Assembly (NCBI GenBank): GCA_027574665.1
Contig: CM050652.1
Span: 8,102,589-8,166,588 of the forward strand
Direction of reading: 5' to 3'
From: Rhynochetos jubatus
Taxonomy: Eukaryota > Chordata > Aves > Eurypygiformes > Rhynochetidae
Length of the DNA stretch: 64,000 nucleotides
Below, piece after piece: positions 24,960 through 37,300 of this stretch. The notes beneath the pieces were generated by a model. It was not told the DNA's origin and made no database searches. It saw nothing but the letters and a program-made list of their open reading frames with translations. The first letter of the stretch is position 1, and every line of letters begins with the position of its first letter. A program made the position numbers and the translations under genes.

Positions 24960-25653
24960 AACTCATGGAGTTCAACAAGGCCAAGTGCAAGGTCCTGCAC
25001 CTGGGTTGGGGCAATCCCAAGCACAAGGACAGGCTGGGGGGAGAATGGATCGAGAGCAGCCCTGAGGAGAAGGACTTGGGGGTACTGGTGGATGAAAAGC
25101 TGAACATGAGTCGGCCGTGTGCGCTGGCAGCCCAGAAAGCCAACTGTATCCTGGGCTGTATCCAGAGCAGCGTGGCCAGCAGGTCGAGGGAGGAGATTCT
25201 CTCTTTCTACTCTTGTGAGACCCCACCTGGAGTACTATGTGAAGCACCTCTCCCATAAAGACAGACTGAGAGTTGGGATTCTTCAGCCTGGAGAAGGCTA
25301 GAGGAGACCTTATAGCACCTTCCAGTACCTGAAGGGACTACAAGAAAACAGAGGGGGAAGTTTTACAAGGGCCTGTGGTGACAGGACAAGGGGTAACAGG
25401 CTTAAAATGAAAGTGGGCAGATTTAGATTGACCATAAGGAAGGAATTCTTCCTGGAGAGGGTGGTGTGGCACTGGAACAGATTGCCCAGAGAAGCTGTGG
25501 ATGCCCCATCCCTGGAAGTGTTCAAGGCCAGGCTGGATGAGGCTTGGAGCAACCTGATCTAGTGGAGGGTGTCCCTGTCCACGGCAGGGGGGTTGGAACT
25601 GGATGGTCTTTAAGGTCCCTTCCAACCCAAACCATCCTGTGATTCTATGATTC
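24960..25653 (+). mobile_element. CR1 LINE, 5'-truncated, with an internal deletion
   Basis: The copy starts in the last third of ORF2 with a frame reading '[16 protein letters not shown]'. It continues through the conserved '[13 protein letters not shown]' shadow and '[12 protein letters not shown]' segments and ends in the CR1 3' UTR: GATGCCCCATCCCTGGAAGT, then GGTCCCTTCCAACCCAAACC, then CTGTGATTCTATGATTC. Near 25235-25250 the text jumps from 'GGAGTACTATGTG' straight to 'AAGCACCTCTCC', skipping about 100 bp found in the other copies. CR1 is a non-LTR retrotransposon whose copies are normally 5'-truncated on insertion. Frameshifts make this copy inactive. Confidence 0.93.
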
Positions 25654-26039
25654 GAGTTTCCTCTTCATTCCCACTACAAAGACCCACTGCTACGATATAT
25701 GGAGTGCAGGAGAGCACAAATACTGCACGTAACCTCAGTGCTGTCTTTTGCAAGGGATGAGGCCAAAGACATTTTTAATCGCATTAGCTGCAAGAGCCTG
25801 TCCTGCCATTACACAGGCACAGAACCCCTGTGTTAAAATACTGAAGTAAAATCCCAAGACATTAGACAGGCTGTAATAGACATTCAAAAGGTCCAAGGTC
25901 TGTAATCACAGATACGTCTCTTTTTCATTTGCCATGACCTGAATGTCATCACATTATCATTCCGTCTCAGGCCAATTTAGAAAAGACAGGTTTTAATTTG
26001 CACCACAGAGAGGAAGCAAGCTCCACACATCACTCATAC
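25654..26039. other. Unassigned sequence flanking the candidate acidic exon
   Basis: About 390 bp of single-copy DNA lie between the CR1 tail and the donor of the candidate exon at 26040-26112. It contains no other feature I can support. Confidence 0.5.
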
Positions 26040-26112
26040 CTGGTAGGGGCTCATTCTCCAAGACCGGCAAATCCAGCTCCTTCTGTGATTCCTCTTCTTC
26101 TTCATCTTCTTC
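26040..26112 (-). CDS. Candidate internal exon encoding an acidic peptide (unknown gene)
   Basis: On the minus strand a 73-bp interval lies between an AG (26114-26113) and a good donor, CCAG|GTATGAG, at 26040/26039. Upstream of the AG is a long pyrimidine tract, though about 18 bases of other sequence separate the two. The open frame starts in phase 0 and gives 24 residues: eight acidic ones (EEDEEEEE), then SQKELDLPVLENEPLP, and one base of the next codon. An in-frame stop lies just upstream of the acceptor, which fits an exon boundary. I do not recognise the protein. The alternative is a CTT/GAA-rich simple repeat that happens to be open. The non-repetitive second half and the donor argue for an exon, but no partner exon was found. 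Confidence 0.33.
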
Positions 26113-28951
26113 CTTTTATATGGCATTTCCCAAGAGAAAGGAGAAAAAAGGAAAATGCAAATCATTAAACTGTTTGTCAAAAGAGACAGAAAATTCTGAA
26201 TGGTACTGATACCGAGTAGAAACATGAATTACATCAATAAACGTCTTTCATCGAACAGTCTTGTAGTTCATGCCTAGCATGAAAGCGAGCGTCCTGACAG
26301 CCTTGTGTCAGACACAACTTCCCCGTAACACTGCTGGTACAGCATGGAGATGCAGAATGTGAAGCTCAGGAATCATGTGAAACCTCACAAAACCCACCCA
26401 GCAATTGAATGGTAGATCTGGCTGGAGATGAAAAGCCAAGATTTAATCTTGACACTAAAACCCAGTGTTGCCTGTCTTATGCCCCAGCTGAAGGCATTAC
26501 GCTTCTCTGTCCGTTTCAGAAGAGAAATGAAGTTTTACTAGAATTATTCAACTTTTCCTTATTAAAATAGTAACTCCATTCCTTTGAAAACCCTATTTAT
26601 GCCAGATGCAGAACAAAGCAAAAAGCACAATTGTTTTTTCTTCTGAGACTTTGCCCCTTGGGAAGTGAATGTCTTCAGCATTCAAAGGAAAAATCTGGTC
26701 ACAGCCAAACTTCTGACTCATCATCTCCCAAAGTTTAGCTAAGAGAAGCAACCCATTATTTCCCATAAATAGGTTTATATCAGTAGTGGTGTAACCCAAC
26801 GGCCTCGGATGCTGTCTGAGCAGTCCACACACAGCTGCATCCAATGGATTGGAAATAGCTTTGTTATTGCATTTTGCAGAATGAGGGGAAGGTGGCACTG
26901 GGAATGGTGGATCACTGTAGGACTGTGGAGGTGGTAATTCAAGTTCCTGGCTCCACAGCAGCATTTTTCCACGTTTTGGGCAGCCGAAAAGGGATGCCTT
27001 TCTTCTCAGTTTTATGTGCCTCAAGTCTACTGTGGGTTTGCCCTGGAGATTCTAGAGAGAGGCACCTCCAGCTGGTGACCTGTCCCATCTAAGTCACCTG
27101 AGGTAGGTGAGGTGAGTCTGGAGACAGTTTAGGATGGACACCAGAGACTATCCTGGGAGAGAAACACAGCTGCCAGGGGTCTTGAAGAAGTTCAGATGGG
27201 CCCTGCCATCCACTGTGACATAAATCAGTGTTGGGCACTGAACAGATGCTACATGGATGGAGCTTTGCAACCCTTCAAGGCTGCAGCCAGATCCAGCGAA
27301 AACCCGTCTGCAATTACTGTAGTGAGGTGTAATTGAAGACAAGCAGAAATCAACACTTTCCTCTCAGGACTTTCTAGTTTCTTGGGGTAATGCCCTGGCA
27401 GAAGCATCCACCTGATTTAAAAAGGGAAAATCTCTGAAGCTTGAGAGATCTGGACAGAGGTTGGAAGCGTTATGGCGGTAGGTTTCATGGTTCCAGGCTG
27501 GAAGATGATCATTGCTCTGGGGAACTCAGAGCAACTTTGGCAACACACACCATAACCCTTCCTTGGTGTAAATAACTTTTTTTGGATTTAGAATCCATGT
27601 GCCTTTTTTGCTTTATTTTGCCTCATTACAGCCAGTGGCACAGGGAGTTTGACCTCATGCAGCAAACAGAGCCAAGCAGATATTCAGCAAGAAGCCCAAA
27701 TAGGTGTGATTTCATCTGACCTGTCAAGATGGACAAAAGTACCATCAGCAGAGCTTTCTCAGCAGCAACAGCAAAAGAATATAGCATGGATCACACATCG
27801 CGGCACGGTGCAGAGGTCAGCCCGCAGACCAGATTTCATCTCCTCCTGCTCACATGTTAACATCTCTCCATGCCTCAGTTTTCCACCCTCCAGTGAAAAA
27901 TCCAACATCCTTCCTGCAGGCTCTACACCATGCTTATTTGGGATGAGCAGCGGTGGCCATGGACGTGAGTATGAGCAATGCAGCCAGAAGGACTCGGGGC
28001 TGGCAGTGGCAAGATGCCACCCAGCTGCTGGCAAGCGAGGGAGGAGCTGCTGGTGCATAAAGCAGGCAGGAGATCATATTCGTCTTTCAGAGTAGTATTT
28101 CCAGATTAAATACAAAAGGGAAGCTCAGAGAGGTCAGAGGCTGAGATTGACTTTCAGAACGATGCCTTTGACGTCCAAAGAGGGAGGACAGGCTTATTAA
28201 AAATGCAGTGTGGATTGCAAATCTGTCACACACCCAAGCTGCCACGTGGAGCAGGAGGATGGATGAGGCGGTTATGGAGAACCTGCTGACAACAACAGCC
28301 TCTCGAGTGACGGGCCGGTGAATAGTTTGCTGCTATTCAGCTTTGTTTTGACAGAAACTACACGAAGCAACAGCCTGGGGGGCAAGGAGCAGGCATTCAC
28401 GTCTTCTTGGAGATTTGTTTATAACCTTTGTGGTGGGGAAATATGACCATGAATGAGAATTAAGCCCTGCATTTGCTTAGGAAAATCAGTTTAGTGAGGC
28501 AGAACAAGGAGAGAGAAGCGAGGGGGGAATCATGGGGGAGGAGGTGAGGAGATGGCAACAGCAATGACATAGAGTAGGTGATGCCGCTGGGACATGCTGG
28601 GTGAAGGCTGCACCAGCTTCTGCTATCTCCTTGGCTTTCCGCTGCTGTGTTTGCTCTGGAGCACACTGGGAACACTGTATTTCACTGGGTGAACATTGGG
28701 TGCTCTGGAAACACTGGGTTTCACCTGCTGTATCATTACTCGGCCACAGCGACTTTAATAGGCGAAAGCTGATGGTGCCCGGTGCAAGGGCAAATGACAG
28801 GCAGGAGCCACAATGTCTACAGGTGAAGGTCTTGTGTGCCACCGTGTTTCACTCCCCCTCATCTTTCATCCCCTGAGCAGCTGCCTGATAGCAGCCTCGC
28901 CTCCTTGTTGACAGCACCATTAATTTGCTGCAATTTGAACCTTCCTCACAG
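26113..28951. other. Unassigned single-copy sequence
   Basis: No repeat family or RNA gene is recognised. Open frames of 143-148 codons occur at 26593-27024 (minus) and 27649-28095 (plus), without domains or paired splice sites. A purine-rich stretch lies at 28495-28560. Confidence 0.5.
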
Positions 28952-29109
28952 AAAGATCCTCCATGGAAAATTCTTCATGTTTGCTGAAAATGAAAAAGAC
29001 AACCGTGTTCGTCAGACCTTGAAGGCAGTGGCAGAGGCTCTGGAAATGTTGCTAAGATGCCTCACAGGCATCTTGTTTGGGTTTGAGCTTATAGATGAGT
29101 GGTTATGCT
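28952..29109 (+). CDS. Candidate internal exon (unknown gene)
   Basis: An acceptor with a fair pyrimidine tract (CCTTCCTCACAG, ending at 28951) precedes 158 bp that stay open up to a GTAAGT donor at 29110. The exon carries one base, 52 codons and one further base. The peptide begins KILHGKFFMFAENEKDN and continues into an amphipathic helix-like part (RQTLKAVAEALEMLLR). Its composition resembles protein more than most frames here. I do not recognise a domain or family. The exon's last two bases (CT) are unusual before a donor, and the frame stays open beyond it on both sides. The call is therefore weak. Confidence 0.28.
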
Positions 29110-30978
29110 GTAAGTGTTCTGTTCTCGTAAACAACACTTCATCTCCAAAATCATCTCTCCCTTTCAGGAAGTGTAAGTTTCAGGCAGTGAAGCATACAGC
29201 AAGATAGAGGGCAGATATCCTGGAAGATACTGATCAGGATGCAGCGAGGACTTGAGATAAGGGAATTATATTCCATGAGTCTTCACTGCAGCTTACCAAA
29301 ACTATTGGTAAGGGAGGCATTTATTGTAGTCGCAAGAGGTAACATCAAAATTGCAAGTATATGTAACATCAAGACATCCAGACAAATGTGGCTTACCACT
29401 AAATAGGGCCACCACCTTCTCCTGGCAAAGTTTAATGGGACTTAAGTACCTCAGACTCATGGAGTGTTTCCTTTTTATAAGGGAATAAAAAGCATGTGGG
29501 GATGCGTCATCTGCACCTGCCTGTTCTCACTGTGAGCAAGGGAAAATTTCAACTTACACTGCACGAAAGAATATTATCTGCTTAGAGCCATATGCAGTGT
29601 CCAGCCATAAAGTGTTTAAAACAGAGAAGTAACCAGTATTATTTACCGTTCCTGCTATTGATCCACTAAAATTACCACTTTGTACCTGCTGTGCACTAGC
29701 ACTGCTGCTGCACCAGACACAAGCCTCTGCAACTACACCAGCTGGTTGCACCAGGCCATCCCAGCAAAAGAAAACCCTCTCTCTGTGTCTAGGAACATCA
29801 AGAGCACGCCATCATGCTAGTTTGCAGGGAAAAGTTCATTGCAAGAAATATGTGCATATATATATGAAGATAGTTGGAGGTGCAACTTTAACAACATCTA
29901 AAAGAATGAGTCGTTCCTGGCAAAGCTGCTCACGTGCGAGCGCACACACGTCTGTGCATTTGAAACCCAAAAGCTATTGTTAAAGCTGTTTAGGTCTCAG
30001 CAGCCCAGTCTTGCGTGACTTTCTCCATCCACCTCCTGGGATCACAGGGCAGAGTGACCCAGTCCCTGTGCGCTGAGCTGCTCAGCTGGGAAAACCTTTT
30101 CCCCTCCTTATTTTCACGTGTCATTTGTCTTCCACTGTCAGTGGGATCACGGTGCTGGTGGGAGTTAAGAGCAATGCAGGACTTATTAGTCAGGAGCAGT
30201 TCCCATGGGGAGACTGTCACTTTCCTGATTTTTGCAGAATAAATGCATTTTTATGTCTATCAGAAAAGCAGCCACCTCAGGCAGTAAAGGGAAGCTAGGA
30301 GAGAAGCTACATGGAGTAACACACTGCCTGTCCAGTAAGTGCTGGCACCGTAGTGACAGCTACGGGTCTGCTCCAAGGATCCTCTGGGAAGAGAGGAGGA
30401 TGCTCGTGACCCTGGTGCTTATGCTGAGTAAAGGTTTAGCCTGGCTTGGGTTCCAGATAAACTTTTCCAGCAGAGCAAAGACTCTGGAGGCTGCAACACT
30501 GAGCCCTGTGTCTCACCTCGCAGAGAGGGTCATGAGTCCAGCCCCAAAACCGGCGTCATGCACTCAACCCAAATGGATTGGAAAACAAGCGGGACAAGCA
30601 GTACACAAGCGCTCCTCCCTGTTAGGAGTGGGCTGATAAGGAAGGGACAGCATGGTTAATGACATGCCAAGGGGATGAAATAATGTCTTGAATGAAAGCA
30701 CGGTGATAGGCAAGAGCCCTGTTTATGGGTGTACAGGGCAAGTAACATTTCATACATATTTCAGCACTACCAAGATAAAAAGTTTTCTTACTGGCCTTCT
30801 GGGATAGATAAGAGGATTTATAATAGCTACATTTCTGGTCCATAATCCTTAGAAATATGTGTATTTGCTTTGCATGCCAACTATGACATAGAGACGAACT
30901 ACATGATCAGCTTATTCCATTGTGTAATTTGGGCTGTGATAATTACAGCTGATCTTTCCGTGTTTCTCCTCGGCCCAG
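29110..30978. other. Unassigned single-copy sequence
   Basis: Nothing beyond short open frames is visible (134 codons at 30232-30636, plus, no domain). The last 25 bases form the pyrimidine-rich acceptor region of the next candidate exon. Confidence 0.5.
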
Positions 30979-31101
30979 CAGAGCATGCAGCTGTACCACC
31001 CTGCGGAGAAGTCACCGTACAGCCGAGAGCAGACCGTGACTCTGGCAGTGGGCTGCGCATCTCACATCAGGACTTGGCCGTTTTGCTCTCCCCTCTCCTG
31101 A
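30979..31101 (+). CDS. Candidate terminal exon, 40 codons plus TGA stop (unknown gene)
   Basis: A pyrimidine-rich tract ends in a tandem CAGCAG acceptor (30976-30981). From 30979 the frame reads QSMQLYHPAEKSPYSREQ and runs for 40 codons to TGA at 31099-31101. Most codons in the first 30 end in G or C, although the surrounding DNA is not GC-rich. That is a coding-like sign. No AG|GT donor lies inside the frame, so if real it would be a last exon. A CAGCAG acceptor would allow inclusion or loss of one glutamine. I cannot name the protein, and no polyadenylation signal is obvious close by. Confidence 0.27.
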   Translation, partial: QSMQLYHPAEKSPYSREQTVTLAVGCASHIRTWPFCSPLS

Positions 31102-34048
31102 CCCACCTCCTCTAGTAAGTCCCCTCTGGTTTCCCACCACCACAACTGGTTTAAATCCAGTGGCACCCTTCTCATATGAGAGTTATTTGGGAATCTATCC
31201 AACAAGCACTCATCTTCTCCACCCCTCCCTGGCAGCACAGCTGCCACTCATTGCAAATTTGGGCAGAGGTTTGACACAAGGGGAGAGCCCCGGGGAGAAA
31301 AGCCCTCTGCTCCCCAGGAGTTGACCCCACGGAGAGACAGAGGCTGGAATTGCTCTGCTTAGGGACAAAGCGTCTTCAGCTGCCTCTTATAACCGTGAGT
31401 TAAATCCAAACCTGCAGTCAGCGTGGAGCTTCTCGTGATGGACCCAGGATCATGCTTGGATAGAGGGCTTCCTTCACTTTGGCTATCAACAGTTTGTTTC
31501 AGCCTGGGATGTGAGCTAGATGATCCCTTCCCTGTGCATTAGCATGAGCATATTGTACTGGCATTCAGCACGGAGCTATAAGAGGTTGTAGGGTAGGTAA
31601 ATCCTTCCCTCAGCTTTCCTGCTTCGGACCTGCCGGAGCCCGTGCGATGGTGCCTGTGCACACAGCAGGACACCTGCAAGGGTGTAAGGTGTAGGTGAAT
31701 GTGCTTTGGTTTTTCAGAAGCAAAACAAAAACTTGGCTTAGCACCTCTGGGAAAAGCAGCCTGGCAAAAAAAAAAAAAAAAAAAAAAGCCTTGCCTAGCA
31801 AGACTGGAGCCTCTGAAACAGCAGCTGGGGGGCAGCTCAGCAGCATTGGCAAACCCCACCTGGAAGACTTCAGCTGATCAATGCTGAGGGCATCTCGGTC
31901 TGAGCTGCAAACACCGTGCAGGGGCTGATAGGGTCTGTAGATATACAGGACAGGGCAATAGTGAAAGGAGGGTGATGCTGCCCCTGTGCACCGTATTTCT
32001 GTGGTGACCCCTAGGGTCATCCTGTCACAGGTCTTTCTGTGCCTTCCCATCAAGAAAGATGTGAAAAAAAAGAGGGTTAAAAATGTGTTCTGGAAACAAG
32101 ACTTGGGATACAAAGTTTACGCTGTTCAGTTCAGCCCAATTAAAAGATGGAGAGGAGACTGGTCAGACAGATAAATGCCTGGGAAAATATGACCTGCACA
32201 GGGCTTACTGGGTGGGGAGCATTAGAGAGGTTTATTTTTCTTCCCAGAGTCATTCCCTTGCTCCACTGGGGCAGCTCCTTGGCCCTGTGAGATGTGGTAG
32301 CAGCATCCACTCTTCCTCCCATGGGATGAGGGCTGTGCCCCTCTCCCCAGATCAGATTTGAGAGCCTTTCAGGCTCACAGACAAAGATTTCATAAGCTCC
32401 CAGCCATAAGAGGCTGGAAGCTGGGGCTGGATAAATTCAGTTTTGCAGTCCCACCTCGTGCCCTGGCAGTGCTCACTGGAGAGGTGCCACACTCACACAC
32501 CCCTGCCAGACCCAATAAGAAGTATTTTTAAAAGCCCTAGGGCTATCCTAGACATCAAAGCGGATGATCCCAGCCTGGTGGCTGCAGGACATCTGCCTGT
32601 GCATGCCCAGTGGGTTGCTGAGGTGTGGGCCAGCTCTGGAAGGGACACCTCACCCAGGTCACACATGTTGAAAAGGGAGCCCAAGGATGTGGTAAGTGGT
32701 AGATGCGTCACCATCCCCTTGGACTGAACAAAGGATCATTAAACCTTCTTAATTCACCTCTCCAAGCCCAGTCAAGGGGAAGCAGACATGATGGGACTTC
32801 CAGCTTTGATCACCACCTCTTTCTGAGGGGCTACCACTGTGCAGAGACAGGCCACAGCAGTTTCTCCTCAGCACAAAACCTGCCTTCATCTCTCCAATTC
32901 AGACTGTGTATCTTTCATCCCTGACACGGAGCAAAACCCACCCAGTCTCCAGGGATAAACATAAGTCTTGGAGAAAGCTGTGGGATCCTGAAAAAACTGT
33001 TGATAACGGGATGCACAGGAAGGCCGGAGGATGGGTGTTCACATACGTGCTGTCTGCTGTAACTTTTAACTGCCCACCAGGTCACTAGTGAGCACTTGAT
33101 CTGACAGATGGTTTTCTTCAGCCAGGACAAGCCACGGGGGACATCACACCCACCCACACTTCCCAACTTCCGCTCCCAGGCTCTCCTAAATCCCAGAAAG
33201 GAACCCCACTGCCCTTTCACACAAACGCCTGGAGATTAGCAGCTGTCCTCTAACTGTCCACATCCTCCTCTGAGAACTGACAGCTACTCCTTCTGTGGAG
33301 AAAGGACTTTCTGTCTCATCCTGACCTGAAGCCTGACACAGACACAAGCCCCGAGTGTCCTTTAGAGCTCTCCTTGGAGTGGCAGGAAGGTGCTGCTGTG
33401 AATGTGACTTTGGATCCCACACTTACAGCATGACCATCACCACACAGAGCTCCAAATAATCTAGAATAGCTTGTGAATTGCTCATGCAAACTTAAATTTG
33501 GCCACAAGGACCACATGACAGGTGACAAAAGCCAAACCAGTCTCTCTAATCCAGGGCTCTGAGGCTCAGCACCAGACATTCACATTGGGTCCCCATCACC
33601 TGAATAGTTCTCCACAAAGAAGGGAAGGAAGGATGGAGATGGGTAGGAAACCTACCTAACCATACCTGGCTGTTTTCTGGGGTTTCTGCATCATTCAGAT
33701 AAAGCCTGGAGAACACAAGAGAAGTGCTCAGCAGAGTCTCTGGAGCTTGGTTTTGTGACAGCCAAATTAACTGCTGGAACTACTGGATCACCAAAATGCA
33801 GACTGGAGTTCACTGCTAGTTGGTGTCGTTGGAGATGAGCTTCAGGCCCTGTGGGAATGTGCTACTCAGGGGACCACAGACTAACAAAAATTGTAGGAAC
33901 AATCTCATTCTGGGTGTCAGATGTAATCTTCTACCTTTGAAGTGGTGGAGAGTTGAGTATCTGATCCATCCAGACTGGCACTGTTTGTACGGTTGACCTT
34001 GATAAACTCATATATAAGAACTTCATTTGATCATTTGGTCATTCATTT
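31102..34048. other. Unassigned sequence with a 22-base A run
   Basis: A run of 22 A lies at 31766-31787. No retrogene-like body or AATAAA precedes it, so it is best seen as a simple repeat. It also creates a spurious phenylalanine run in a 167-codon minus-strand frame (31610-32113). Nothing else is recognised. Confidence 0.5.
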
Positions 34049-34364
34049 GAAGGTGGGGGAGGTCTTTTCACAAGGGCCTGTAGTGACAGGATAAGGGGTA
34101 AAGGGTTTAAACTGAAAGCGGGGAGATTTAGATTGGATATCAGGAAGAAATTCTTCCCGGAGAGGGTGGTGAGGCACTGGGACAGGTTGCCCAGAGAAGC
34201 TGTGGATGCCCCATCCCTGGAAGTGTTCAAGGCCAGGCTGGATGAGGCTTTGAGCAACCTGGTCTAGTGGAGGGTGTCCCTGCCCATGGCAGGGGGGTTG
34301 GAACTGGATGATCTTTAAGGTCCCTTCCAACCCAAACCGTTCTATGATTTTATGATTCTATGAT
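34049..34364 (+). mobile_element. CR1 LINE 3' end, 5'-truncated
   Basis: The copy covers only the last part of ORF2 and the 3' UTR. It contains CTTTTCACAAGGGCCTGTAG, the conserved CAGAGAAGCTGTGGATGCCC, then AAGGTCCCTTCCAACCC and a tail of three imperfect ATTCTATGA-type units. It is about 316 bp long and close in sequence to the copy at 49195-50174, so probably from a related subfamily. No coding capacity remains. Confidence 0.93.
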
Positions 34365-37300
34365 CAGGGCTACAACTGGCTTTAATGTCATTCCCAGAAA
34401 TGTTTATTTCTACACATATAAAACTTGATATAAACTGAAAAAAAAAAAAAAAAAATCCTGTCTTATTCCTTCAACAAAAAAGTCTTGAAAATTTTTAGGA
34501 AATACTCTCCACTTTGACCTTGTATCAGGAAAGCTGATGAGCCTTGACAAGCATCAGGAAAATGAATGAGTTTTGATATTTGACATGTAATTTTGATAAG
34601 ACTCTAACACATGCAAAAATCAGAGGGGCAAAGATATGCTAAGAAGAGGAGAGACACCATGACTGTTGCTTTTTTCATTAGCTTATAAGAAATTAACAGC
34701 ATCAGTAAACTTATATATTAGCCACTGCCGCAGCATTTTGTACCCCTTCGCAGTAACTGAGGACCAGGCTGAAGACTAACCAAAAAATGAAGGTCGCATA
34801 ACCAAAAAAGGTCTTCACAACAGTTCTTGAATGAACCTGGCTTTCAAAGCCATTGGTTTTGTCTCCCAGCTATGATGTCAGCTGGCTCCTTACCTCATTT
34901 TGCAGAGAGCTTAAGGGCTGCACACAGGCTTGTCATCATACTCCCCAAAGACCACCGATACCACCGGCTGTCTCAGTCAAGAATGGTACTGGCCTACCTG
35001 GTCACCCACCTCCTCCTCTCGGAGGGCTCCAGTCCATTTTGGAGTAGCATGAGTCCCACGGTATTGCTTGACCTCACCTCTTCTGCAGAAGCAGTTGGTG
35101 CCAGCAGCAACACCTCCTTACATCTCTGTTTTTAAGGGACACTTTGTCCCACCGTCTAGGACCTATGTGGCCATCGTGATCCTTTCCTTCAGCTTTTGTA
35201 TGCTGCTACCGTGCAGTCCCATGGTGGGACAAATTGCCCTGCAGACACTACGTATGTGGTCTGCCACCAAGGCTGACTCCCCTGTGCTGTCCTCTCCGAA
35301 GCCTCCAGCCCCACTTCAAGGTCAGAAAACAGCTACTGGGCCACACGGCCATCGGTCCTCACCCAGGTTAGGGGTCCTTGAGAAGCAGAGATTTCCCTCA
35401 TCTTTAATTTAGGTTGCGGGTCTAGGGCAAGCATATTTTTCTCTAAACAATGCAGGTCACACAGCCCAAAAGCATGTGGGAGTCAGAGGCTGTTCTTGGC
35501 TCTGGGTTTTCAGCTCCAGAAGCAGTTTCCAGATGTGTTACGGGTTGTATGTACGCTGCCCATGGCTGTGGGATCTAAGCGCTTTCTGCATAAAATCGAT
35601 AGCAAGGCACTGGAGAGTTTCCTGGACTCTTGATTGCTTCTCTCTCCTCTTTTTAATATACAAATATGTGTATAGAAATAAATAGTATTTCTCAAAATTA
35701 CATTTGGAGAAAGTTTTTTGATTTTGAGAGGATTCACTCCTCACCTTATTTATTGTTTGTCTGTTAGAGTTATGAGCTTAGTGGCAAAGCCAGCATTGTG
35801 TCATCTTTACAGCAGAAAGGTTTTTTACAAAGAGGGGAGGCATTTTAGGGGGGTTTAGAGCTGGTCTCGCCTGATCTCATCCTGTAGCTCATTCCTGGTT
35901 TTCCTCTAGCAAGAATGCTTTGTCACTAGCTCTCTCCATCCTTGCCCTGGGCTTTGTGATCAAATACTGAAGTCCATATAAACAGCTTTTGTACTTTCTG
36001 CCTGGAAAACCTCTTTGTCTCCTTACAGAAACCTTTTCTCACAATTTCTTCGGGCAGAAACCACTTTCCAGTTGAAATAAAAGCCTCCCTTTGACTGTCT
36101 CTTGATTGCATTAAAATGCACTGGATGCATCAACAAATTTGAGTTCCACTTCAAGATAAAAAAGGCCTCTCAAATACTTAACTCTTAGGTCTCAGCTTGG
36201 GATCATATTCCAGTCTCCATCCTTTTTGTCAGAAACAGAAAGTCACTCCTGGTCTTTCACCATCTAGGTCTCAAAGGTGGCCCTGAGAGTAGGCTGGGTC
36301 TGAAATCGTTGTGTATTTCCCAACTGAGAAAGAGTTTTTTGGATACAAACTGAGTGAAGGGGAGCAGGGAAGATGTCTGGTCTTATAATACAGGGTAAAA
36401 AAAGCAAAACCTCGCTGGGGACCTGGCATTTTATAGACTTCTTGCAGGATGCAGGATGTTTGTGGAAAATTTTGAAAACTTTTACTTTTGTACCAGTTTT
36501 GAGCAAAACCATATTTTGCCTTTTTTTTGTTTTCCCAAGGAAAAATACCCACTAGAAAGACTGATTTGCAGACAGCTTATCTACACCCAAGTCCCTGCTA
36601 TGGCACAGCACACTCCTTGGCTCAACTTGTTGATTTCTGTAGTTTTCACCATCCTGGTTTCTGCCTTCCCTGTAATATTTGATTCTGCACTTGCAAAAAG
36701 ACACACACACACACAGACTCCTGGCTACTCCTGATCCCACTCCCCAAAGACAGAATTTACTGACAACCACCTGGAACAGACACGTCTTTAATAATGATTG
36801 AGTGGCTAAAGCCATGAAGAGAGTCGAAGCTGTTGGAGAGATTAAAGCTGTGTGTCGTTACTTTGGGAAGTTAGAGAGACACGAGGCTAGAGTGCAAAGT
36901 ATCGCTTAATATTTGTGCAAAAGAGAAATCCCTTTGTATCCCTTTTCTAGGATATTTAGAGCACTGTGGTGAATTTTCCTCAAATCAGAAAGGGAAGATA
37001 AAGCTCACAAAAATCAATAGTGCCAAAGAGAGGTGGTAACACGGTGCTACGTGTGACAAACAGCTCAAGCAAAATAAGGCCGTGAGATATGGCCAGATAT
37101 TTGTCACTGAGGAGCCTGCTAGAAGCTTTCTGTGCATAAAGGAGCAGAGGAGATCCATCCAAAAACTGGCGGCAAAATGTCAATGCAGCAGTTATGCCGG
37201 AGTTTCTGGGCAGCGGGAAGAGGAAATTAGCAGGCAGAAGGATGATCTAGGTCTCCCCACCTGTACATAGCAGACACACGTATACTATTCCGTATAGAGG

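Noticed and set aside
31610-32113. 167-codon minus-strand frame with a phenylalanine run
   Set aside because: The phenylalanine run is produced by the 22-base A tract. The frame is an artefact of a simple repeat.
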